The position numbers and the translations under genes are program-made. The notes beneath the pieces are model-generated. The model was not told the origin of the DNA. It saw nothing but the letters and a program-made list of their open reading frames with translations, and searched no databases. From Pelagibius litoralis (lineage in GTDB: Bacteria; Pseudomonadota; Alphaproteobacteria; Kiloniellales; Kiloniellaceae), in contig NZ_JAAQPH010000036.1 of assembly GCF_011683915.1 (NCBI RefSeq), positions 1 to 32,832 on the forward strand: DNA of 32,832 nucleotides, given 5' to 3'. Positions 24,559-32,832 of this stretch are shown piece by piece; positions within the stretch are counted from its first letter, which is position 1; each line of letters starts with the position of its first letter.

Positions 24559-26058
24559 TCAACCCATCGTCGGGATTGAGAAGTTGGCCCCTTCCTTCAC
24601 ACCGGACGGCCAGCGCGAGGTCACGGTCTTGGTCCGCGTGTAGAAGCGGAACCCGTCGGGCCCGTGCTGGTTCAGATCGCCGAAGCCCGAAGCCTTCCAG
24701 CCGCCGAAGGTGTAGTAGGCCAGCGGCACCGGGATCGGCACGTTCACACCCACCATGCCGACGTTGACCCGGTCGCAGAAATCGCGCGCCGCATCGCCGT
24801 CGCGGGTGAAGATCGCCGTGCCGTTGCCGTAGGGGTTCTTCATCGTCAGGTCCAGGGCATCGCTGTAGTCCTTGCTGCGCACCACCGAGAGCACCGGGCC
24901 GAAAATCTCCTGCTTATAGATGTCCATCTCGGTGGTTACCTTGTCGAAAAGGCAGCCGCCGACGAAGAAACCATCCTCATAGCCCTGCATGGAAAAGCCG
25001 CGGCCGTCGACCGCCAGCTCGGCGCCCTGGGCGACGCCGCTGTCCACCAGACCGACGACCCGGTCGCGCGCCGCAGCGGTCACCAGGGGACCCATATCGA
25101 CGTCGTCGCCGGCGGTATAGGGGGCGATTTTCAGCGCCTCGACCCTCGGCACCAGGCGCTCGACCAGGGCATCGGCGGTCTTCTCGCCCACGGGAACCGC
25201 CACCGAGATCGCCATGCAGCGCTCGCCCGCCGCGCCATAACCGGCGCCGATCAGGGCATCGACCGCCTGATCCATATCCGCATCGGGCATGATGATCATG
25301 TGGTTCTTGGCGCCGCCGAAGCACTGCACCCGCTTGCCCGCCGCACAACCCCGTGAATAGACGTGTTCAGCGATCGGCGTGGAGCCGACGAAGCCCACAG
25401 CCATGATATCCGGGTGGTCGAGGATCGCATCGACGGCTTCCTTGTCGCCGTTGACGACATTCAGGATGCCGGCCGGCAGCCCGGCCTCCATCATCAGTTC
25501 CGCCAGCATCAGCGGCACCGAGGGATCGCGCTCCGAGGGTTTCAGGATAAAGGCGTTGCCCGCGACGATGGCCGGGCAAAACTTCCACATCGGGATCATC
25601 GCCGGGAAATTGAACGGCGTAATACCGGCGACGACACCCAGCGGCTGGCGGATCGAATACATATCGATGCCCGGCCCGGCGTTGCCGGTGTATTCACCCT
25701 TCAGGTGATGCGGCGCACCAAAACAGAACTCGGCCACTTCCAGGCCGCGGACGATATCGCCTTTGGCGTCGGGCAGGGTCTTGCCGTGTTCGCGCGACAG
25801 CGCCTCGGCCAGCTTGTCCATGTCGCGGTGCAGCAGCTCGACGAACTTCATCATCACCCGGGCACGGCGCTGCGGGTTCACCGCAGCCCAGGCCGGCTGG
25901 GCCTGCTTGGCGTTGGCGACGGCGGCGCCCAGCTCTTCGACGCTGGCCAGCGGCGTGCGCTTCTCCACCTCACCGGTGGCGGGATTGAAAACTTCAGCGC
26001 TGCGCCCGCTCGTCCCTTTGACGTGCCGACCGCCGATAAAATGCGTGAGCTCCTGCAT
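24559..26058 (-). CDS. mmsA: Methylmalonate-semialdehyde dehydrogenase (CoA-acylating)
   Basis: This 499-residue aldehyde dehydrogenase family enzyme converts methylmalonate semialdehyde or malonate semialdehyde, with NAD and CoA, to propionyl-CoA or acetyl-CoA in valine, inositol and pyrimidine catabolism. MmsA features are ITPFNFPAMIPMWKFCPAIV (146-165), the NAD-site run VGFVGSTPIAEHVYSRGCAA (221-240) and the catalytic Cys281 in GAAGERCMAISVAVP. Also present is KPSERDPSVPLMLAELM. The region RVQCFGGAKNHMIIMPDADM matches the family apart from CFGGAKN where ANxGAKN is more usual. It lies divergent to a LysR regulator with a candidate operator between them, and upstream of the Liv operon in the same direction. 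Confidence 0.93.
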   Translation of the reverse strand: MQELTHFIGGRHVKGTSGRSAEVFNPATGEVEKRTPLASVEELGAAVANAKQAQPAWAAVNPQRRARVMMKFVELLHRDMDKLAEALSREHGKTLPDAKGDIVRGLEVAEFCFGAPHHLKGEYTGNAGPGIDMYSIRQPLGVVAGITPFNFPAMIPMWKFCPAIVAGNAFILKPSERDPSVPLMLAELMMEAGLPAGILNVVNGDKEAVDAILDHPDIMAVGFVGSTPIAEHVYSRGCAAGKRVQCFGGAKNHMIIMPDADMDQAVDALIGAGYGAAGERCMAISVAVPVGEKTADALVERLVPRVEALKIAPYTAGDDVDMGPLVTAAARDRVVGLVDSGVAQGAELAVDGRGFSMQGYEDGFFVGGCLFDKVTTEMDIYKQEIFGPVLSVVRSKDYSDALDLTMKNPYGNGTAIFTRDGDAARDFCDRVNVGMVGVNVPIPVPLAYYTFGGWKASGFGDLNQHGPDGFRFYTRTKTVTSRWPSGVKEGANFSIPTMG

Positions 26059-26171
26059 CTCGCAAGCCCTCCCCTTGAAACGACCGCGCCTGTTTACGCG
26101 TCTTTGTTTTCTGAACTGTACTGGTTATTACAAACTGAGGCCGCCCAAAACCGCCAATTTGTCATTTTCAT

Positions 26172-26187
26172 TTTGCATTTCTGCAAA
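26172..26187. promoter_or_regulatory. Candidate LysR-type operator (TTTGCA-N4-TGCAAA)
   Basis: A perfect 6-bp inverted repeat with a 4-nt spacer lies in the 234-bp divergent gap between mmsA and the LysR gene. Its arrangement contains a T-N(10-12)-A type site typical of LysR binding boxes. Location and symmetry support an operator controlling mmsA and/or the regulator itself. Binding is inferred. Confidence 0.5.
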
Positions 26188-26292
26188 GACCGGCGGAGCA
26201 TGGTTGCAAGAAAGCCTCTTATCATGCTGCACTTCCCGGCCCCTTAGGGCAAGGTTTACCGGCCCTTCAGGGCGCGGCTTGGAGGAATCCCG

Positions 26293-27174
26293 ATGCGGTG
26301 GGACGATTTGAAGTTCTTTCTGGCGGTGGCCCGCTCCGGCCAGCTGACCACGGCGGCCAAGGGCCTGAAGGTCGACAACGCCACCGTGGCCCGGCGCATT
26401 CACGCCCTGGAGGCGGCGCTGGACGCGCAGCTTTTCGACCGCAACCCCAAGGGCTACAGCCTGACCGAGGTCGGCCAGCGCCTGCTGCCCTCCGCCGAGG
26501 CCATGGAAACCACCACCCTGGAGGCCCAGGCCCAGGTGCAGGGCCGCGACGAATCCCTGGACGGGGTGGTGCGCCTGGGGGCGCCCGACGGTTTCGGCAG
26601 CTTCTTCCTGGCCCCGCGCATCCACAAGCTGGCGCGCCGCCACCCCAAGCTGGAGCTGCAGCTGGTGGCCATGCCGCGGATCTTCAGCCTGTCCAAGCGC
26701 GAAGCCGACGTGACCATCGCCATCACCCGGCCCAAGTCCGGCCGCCTGATGATCGCCAAGCTGACCGATTATCAGCTGCACCTCTACGCCTCCAGCGACT
26801 ACCTGAGCGAGAATCCACCGATCAAGCAGCTGGAGGACCTGAAACAGCAGACCATGATCGGCTACATCTCGGACCTGATCTTCGACCCCAAGCTGGACTA
26901 CATGCCGATCCTGGGGCGCAAGGTGGTGCCGCAGATCTCCTCGACCAACCTGATCGCCCAGTTGAACGCCACCCTGGCCGGGGCCGGGATCTGCATCCTG
27001 CCGGACTTTCTGGCGGGCGAGCAAAGCGGCCTGCAACAGGTCCTGCGCAAAAGCTTTTCCCTGACCCGCACCTTCTGGATCGTCAGCCACGAGAACACCG
27101 TCTCGCTGCGCCGGGTGCGCGAAACCATCGACTTCATCCGCGCCGAGGTGCGCGAGAACCGGGACATCTTCTAG
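26293..27174 (+). CDS. LysR-family transcriptional regulator
   Basis: This 293-residue regulator has an N-terminal winged helix-turn-helix (about 2-60: DDLKFFLAVARSGQLTTAAK, then ATVARRIHALEAALDAQLFD), followed by the periplasmic-binding-protein-like effector domain from about 90. The combination VARRIHALE rather than VSRQIRxLE is a subgroup often found next to mmsA-type dehydrogenase genes. The ATG start is supported by GGAGG at 26281-26285, seven bases upstream. It is divergent from mmsA and probably controls it in response to a valine-pathway intermediate; that link is inferred from position. A hydrolase gene follows without a gap. Confidence 0.92.
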   Translation: MRWDDLKFFLAVARSGQLTTAAKGLKVDNATVARRIHALEAALDAQLFDRNPKGYSLTEVGQRLLPSAEAMETTTLEAQAQVQGRDESLDGVVRLGAPDGFGSFFLAPRIHKLARRHPKLELQLVAMPRIFSLSKREADVTIAITRPKSGRLMIAKLTDYQLHLYASSDYLSENPPIKQLEDLKQQTMIGYISDLIFDPKLDYMPILGRKVVPQISSTNLIAQLNATLAGAGICILPDFLAGEQSGLQQVLRKSFSLTRTFWIVSHENTVSLRRVRETIDFIRAEVRENRDIF

Positions 27175-27954
27175 GTGGCAGAAGATTTCGTGCTGGAAGC
27201 TGCCGGCCTCAGCCTGGCGGCTCGGCGGCTGCAGCCGGCGGGCTGCGCCAACGGGCCGACCCTGGTTTTCCTGCACGAGGCGCTGGGCTCCATCGGCCAG
27301 TGGAAAGCCTTTCCCGAAGACCTCGCCGCCGCCTGCGCCCTGCCGGCGCTGATCTACGAGCGCCAGGGCCATGGCGGCTCCACGCCCCTGACCCTGCCGC
27401 GCGACAATGCCTATCTGCGCCATGAGGCCGAGATCGTGCTGCCCGCCGTTCTGGCCGCCGCCGGGATCACCAGGCCGATCCTGCTCGGCCATTCCGACGG
27501 GGCGACCATCGCCCTGCTGTTCGCCGCCGCCTTTCCCGACAGGACCGCCGCCTGCATCGCCCTGGCGCCCCATGTGATGGTGGAGGGGGTCACCCTGGCG
27601 GGCATCCGTGCCGCCGATACCGAACCCGCTGCGCGTGAGATCCGAAAGCGCCTGGCCAGGTACCACGGCGGCAAGACCGACAGCCTCTGGCGCGGCTGGG
27701 CGGAGACCTGGCTGCGGCCCGGCTTCGACGGCTGTGAGCTGCGCGCCGAACTGCCCGGGATCACCGCCCCGGTGCTGGTGGTCCAGGGCGCCGACGACGC
27801 CTATGGCTCCCCGGCACAGGTCGAGGTCATCGCCGAAAGCGTGGCCGGACCGGTCGAAACCCACCTGCTCCCTGCCTGCGGCCATGCCCCGCATCTGGAA
27901 CAGGCGCAGCAAACGGTCGAAACGATCCAGGCCTTTCTGAAACCGCCGGGCTAG
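27175..27954 (+). CDS. Alpha/beta hydrolase
   Basis: This 259-residue alpha/beta-hydrolase-fold protein has nucleophile Ser107 in the elbow LLGHSDGAT, a catalytic Asp in VQGADDAYG (207 or 208) and His237 in PACGHAPHLE. The oxyanion region is VFLHEALGSIGQW (31-43), as in many carboxylesterases and C-C bond hydrolases. The start is taken at the GTG directly after the LysR stop; a GTG at 27190 is an alternative, and no strong ribosome site is seen, so coupling with the regulator is likely. It converges on the TPR gene across a palindromic element. The substrate is unknown; it may act on an acyl or lactone compound of the neighbouring pathway. Confidence 0.85.
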   Translation: MAEDFVLEAAGLSLAARRLQPAGCANGPTLVFLHEALGSIGQWKAFPEDLAAACALPALIYERQGHGGSTPLTLPRDNAYLRHEAEIVLPAVLAAAGITRPILLGHSDGATIALLFAAAFPDRTAACIALAPHVMVEGVTLAGIRAADTEPAAREIRKRLARYHGGKTDSLWRGWAETWLRPGFDGCELRAELPGITAPVLVVQGADDAYGSPAQVEVIAESVAGPVETHLLPACGHAPHLEQAQQTVETIQAFLKPPG

Positions 27955-27962
27955 ATTCTTTT

Positions 27963-28090
27963 CGGTTTAGACGGCACCGGCCCGCTCCCCCTCCCGGCCA
28001 CCCACCAGGATAATCGCCCATGGGATATTTGGGGGTGGCCGGGAGGGGGAGCGGGCCGGAACCGATTCGACGCAAGTCGAAAACGCTCTA
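27963..28090. repeat. Palindromic intergenic element between convergent genes
   Basis: A perfect 27-bp inverted repeat (27977-28003 with 28033-28059, GC-rich) surrounds a 29-nt loop. Outside it CGGTT (27963-27967) pairs with AACCG (28060-28064), and TTCGAC-GCAA-GTCGAA (28066-28081) forms a 6-bp stem with a GNRA tetraloop. The element contains GTTTAGACGG (27965-27974), also found at 10766-10775. Its right end, CGCTCTAA, supplies the TAG stop of the TPR gene. Lying between two convergent genes, it may terminate both transcripts. Confidence 0.75.
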
Positions 28091-29500
28091 AGCACCCTTT
28101 ACAGGCGGCCTCTGCGTCTTGGCCAGCATGTCGTCCATGGCAGCGACCTGCGCGTCGACGCCCGCTTGCCGGTAGAGGTCGCGCGCCGCAGACCACTGCG
28201 TCCGTGCCGCTTCAAGGTCGCCGTTTTCCTCGGCGAGATCGCCAAGACCGGCCCGCGCCGCGGCCATGGCCTGCGCGCCGCCGGAGGCCTCCGCCAGCGT
28301 CAACAGCTGGTGGTAGAGGCGCGATGCCTCCTTCCGCTCGCCACGCTGCGCGGCGAGATTGGCGAGATTGAAAACGCCGAAGCCCTCACCATCGCGATCC
28401 TGATGCCGGCGGGCGACGGCGATGGTTTCTTCGAACATCCCTTGGGCCGCCTCAAGCTCGCCACGGGCCTTGTGGACCAGCCCCATGTGGTTCATCGCAG
28501 TGATCATCGCAGCCTCGTTGCCGAGGTTGTCTTCAAGCGCCAGGGCCTGGGTCAGCATCTCCTCCGCAAGGTCGTATTTGCCTTCATCATAGAAGAGAAT
28601 TCCCAGGTTACCGAGATTGAGGGCAACATGACCGAAGTGACCGAGGTCCCGGCTCAGGTTCATGGACCGCTCGTAGAGATCGTGGGCCCGTTCGGCATCA
28701 CCGCGCTGATGGGCGATGCGGGCAAGACTGGCCAGCGCTATGGCGCGCTGGACTTCGTCATCGTCAGGCAGATCGCCGATCCGAAGCAGTTGCTCGAAGG
28801 TCCGCTCGGCGTCGTCCGGGCGACCAAGATCGCTGTAGATCTCACCCAGGCTGGTGAGGGCGCCGGCGTCCTGCGAATCAAGCTCCACCGCCGCTTCGTA
28901 GGCGGCCAGGGCCGCCGCGGTGTCGTGAAGCACGGCGAGGGCGCCGAGGTGGCGGGCCGCCGCCGCAGCCTCCAGCTGGCCATCGAAGGGTTCCTGCCGT
29001 TTTTCCGCCAGGATCTCGCGAAAGATCGTCTCCGCCGCCGCCAGCCGCCGGCCGCCCAGATGCCGCAGGGCCGTAACGGCACGATCCGGTTCCCGATCAC
29101 GACCGGCACGGGCCTTGAGCGCCTCAACGGCTTTCAGCAGCCCGCTGCGCGCCGCCGTCACGTTAGCCGGATCGACTTCAGGCACCGCCCCCGGCACGCG
29201 CTTGGACAGCAGGCGCCCGACCAGCTCTTCTGAATCGATGCTGTCGGCCTCCGCCGCGGTGGCCGAGGGTTCGTCCGTCTGCTTGGCCCAACTGCCGCTG
29301 TCATGCCGCCGCACGACGGCGCCGTCGTCGCGAAGACCGTTGCGCCCCCGGCTTCTACCCCGTCCCCTGCCGAAAGGGCCGAAGATCGCACCGAAGACCA
29401 GCACGACAAGGGCCAGAAGGATGAGCAACACGGCGGCAACCACCGGGTTGGCCCCAACCCAATCCAAAGCCGCCCAATCCAAAACACTAACACTGTCCAT
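28088..29500 (-). CDS. Membrane-anchored TPR-repeat protein
   Basis: This 470-residue protein has one N-terminal membrane helix (about 18-43, NPVVAAVLLILLALVVLVFG) and a basic, glycine/arginine-rich stretch directly after it (GRGRGRSRGRNG). An acidic linker follows, then from about residue 170 a solenoid of tetratricopeptide repeats, such as AALAAYEAAVELDSQDAGAL, EVQRAIALASLARIAHQRGD and ALNLGNLGILFYDEGKYDLA. The start is the ATG at 29498-29500, with GGGGGG six bases upstream; an in-frame extension of 43 codons upstream lacks support. The basic residues suggest that the repeats are cytoplasmic. TPR arrays bind partner proteins, but the partner is unknown. The stop codon lies inside the palindromic element. 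Confidence 0.85.
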   Translation of the reverse strand: MDSVSVLDWAALDWVGANPVVAAVLLILLALVVLVFGAIFGPFGRGRGRSRGRNGLRDDGAVVRRHDSGSWAKQTDEPSATAAEADSIDSEELVGRLLSKRVPGAVPEVDPANVTAARSGLLKAVEALKARAGRDREPDRAVTALRHLGGRRLAAAETIFREILAEKRQEPFDGQLEAAAAARHLGALAVLHDTAAALAAYEAAVELDSQDAGALTSLGEIYSDLGRPDDAERTFEQLLRIGDLPDDDEVQRAIALASLARIAHQRGDAERAHDLYERSMNLSRDLGHFGHVALNLGNLGILFYDEGKYDLAEEMLTQALALEDNLGNEAAMITAMNHMGLVHKARGELEAAQGMFEETIAVARRHQDRDGEGFGVFNLANLAAQRGERKEASRLYHQLLTLAEASGGAQAMAAARAGLGDLAEENGDLEAARTQWSAARDLYRQAGVDAQVAAMDDMLAKTQRPPVKGA

Positions 29501-29954
29501 CAAAGCCCCCCAGGCCGATTGGAACGGAAAGGCAGGCGGCGATTTCAATCTAGTAACAATCAACCGCCGGGAACGCCACTGCGAAGAAGCGCCGGCCGAA
29601 AGCGGCCCGGCCCGATAACCGGATGGCAATCTGTCTGTGCCAGTCTTTGCCGTCAGCCGCGGCCCGCCAGGGGAATCTCATCGGAAATGCCTGGGAATTC
29701 ACTGGGGATTTCCCCCGGTTTCCCCCGGATTACCGTGGACATCCGGGCTGCGATGACTATTTTAGCGCTGTATCCCATTACGTGAGCTCCCGCGGAGCGG
29801 TCGCAACCGGTCGCGGGGCATGCCCTCGAAGCCCAAGCCGTCCTTTGGCCAGCAGTTAAGGCCCGCAATGAGACGGCAGGCAGCCGACGGGTATGGCCCA
29901 AAGATCAAGCGCCGCAAGAATCAGGCGCGACAGACCGGCAAAGGAGAGAGACTC
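29501..29954. other. Divergent intergenic region between the TPR gene and acnA
   Basis: These 454 bp carry the start regions of two divergent genes. Frames on the plus strand continue upstream of acnA but are basic and unlike aconitase. The stretch 29710-29730 is a C-rich tract containing the small palindrome GGGGATTTCCCC. A direct repeat, GGTCGC-AACC-GGTCGC, occurs near 29800-29815. Apart from the promoter candidate listed separately, no gene or RNA was recognised. Confidence 0.4.
29736..29763 (+). promoter_or_regulatory. Candidate acnA promoter
   Basis: TGGACA (29736-29741) and TATTTT (29758-29763) are spaced by 16 bp, matching sigma-70 consensus at 5 of 6 and 4 of 6 positions. The position would give a leader of roughly 185 bases before the acnA ATG. 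The match is plausible but unproven. Confidence 0.35.
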
Positions 29955-32627
<2,673 letters not shown>

Positions 32628-32655
32628 GCGCGCTTACACCATCAGCCGCAACGAC

Positions 32656-32684
32656 AAAGGCCCCTGCCAACGGCAGGGGCCTTT
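32656..32684 (+). terminator. Intrinsic terminator of acnA
   Basis: A perfect 13-bp stem, AAAGGCCCCTGCC with GGCAGGGGCCTTT, and a 3-nt AAC loop lie just after the acnA stop, ending in CCTTTCTTATG. Because it is symmetric, with A-run and T-run ends, it could also stop transcripts from the opposite direction, such as those from the adjacent insertion sequence. Confidence 0.88.
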
Positions 32685-32705
32685 CTTATGTGGACGAATG
32701 TCAAC

Positions 32706-32832
32706 TAGGGTCAGGACTCAATTGAGCCACCATGTGATGATTGCGGCGATGAAGACGGCAGATAGGAAAGTATCTGCGCGTTTGTCGTATCGGGTGGCGA
32801 TTCTTCGGAAATCTTTGAGCCGACAGAACATG
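32706..32832 (-). mobile_element. End of an IS5-family (IS427-like) insertion sequence
   Basis: Positions 32706-32720 (TAGGGTCAGGACTCA) look like a terminal inverted repeat of IS427-group elements, and the transposase reading frame ends inside or next to it. The rest of the element lies beyond the window. It inserted just downstream of the acnA terminator, so it disrupts no visible gene. The precise outer boundary is uncertain by a few bases. Confidence 0.75.
32718..32832 (-). CDS. IS5-family transposase, C-terminal part (cut by window edge)
   Basis: The minus-strand frame running in from the window edge encodes 37 complete residues ending at a TGA complementary to 32718-32720. It reads FCRLKDFRRIATRYDKRADT followed by FLSAVFIAAIITWWLN. 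The RLKDxRRIATRYDK motif, with the conserved Y-(2)-K, and the hydrophobic WWLN end are diagnostic of the IS427 subgroup of IS5 transposases, usually the second of two frameshift-linked frames. Whether the rest is intact is not visible. Confidence 0.85.
   Translation of the reverse strand, partial: MFCRLKDFRRIATRYDKRADTFLSAVFIAAIITWWLN

Noticed and set aside
26128-27912. Minus-strand frame of about 590 codons opposite the LysR and hydrolase genes
   Set aside because: It covers two genes with complete domain signatures, and its Gly/Gln/His/Asp-rich translation is typical of an antisense shadow.
29820-29954. Possible 45-codon N-terminal extension of aconitase
   Set aside because: It is basic, lacks similarity to aconitase, and the internal ATG has a strong AAGGAG ribosome site at the right distance.

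Overview
This GC-rich window looks like chromosomal DNA of an alphaproteobacterium, probably Rhodospirillales-like. That placement is inferred from gene content, from palindromic intergenic repeats typical of the class, and from the ccm, mmsA and acnA gene types; no rRNA or marker gene is present. Both edges are insertion-sequence ends. At the left, positions 1-192 hold the 3' end of a DDE transposase gene and a terminal repeat. At the right, positions 32706-32832 hold the 3' end of an IS5-family (IS427-like) transposase. No tRNA, rRNA or CRISPR array was seen.

Layout, region 1 (193-3334, minus strand): a polar amino acid ABC importer, in transcription order ATPase, periplasmic binding protein, and two permeases (hisP, binding protein, hisQ, hisM type). 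A strong hairpin lies between the binding-protein gene and the permeases. Region 2 (3503-10735, minus strand): a complete System I cytochrome c maturation locus, ccmABCDEFGHI. It exports heme to CcmE (CcmA-D), reduces the apocytochrome thiols (CcmG, CcmH) and ligates heme (CcmF, CcmH, CcmI). Most genes overlap by 4 bp or nearly abut, except for a 180-bp gap between ccmC and ccmD.

Region 3 (11043-12925, plus strand): a response regulator with an unrecognised C-terminal half, overlapping a membrane-anchored histidine kinase that has no recognisable sensor domain. Its upstream region, shared with ccmA, carries two palindromic elements. Region 4 (12930-15088, minus strand): a membrane protein of unknown function overlapping a secreted trypsin-like serine protease. 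Region 5 (15089-15691): about 600 bp without a convincing gene but rich in secondary structure, including nested and tandem hairpins and a long palindromic repeat.

Region 6 (15692-24290, minus strand): an apparent seven-gene operon coding for an AMP-forming acyl-CoA synthetase, LivG, LivH, LivM, a periplasmic binding protein, LivF and a PaaK-like ligase with a degenerate P-loop. This suggests import of a carboxylic (aromatic or fatty) acid coupled to CoA activation. Upstream is mmsA, methylmalonate-semialdehyde dehydrogenase, divergent from a LysR regulator and an alpha/beta hydrolase. Region 7 (27955-32832): a palindromic element between convergent genes, a membrane-anchored TPR protein, and divergent acnA (aconitase) with a clear intrinsic terminator, followed by the right-hand IS end.

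Most of the window is ordinary housekeeping and transport. The best candidates for something undescribed are the structured non-coding stretch at 15180-15356, the small family of palindromic elements sharing GTTTAGACGG (10755-10869 and 27963-28090), and the two-ligase Liv operon.
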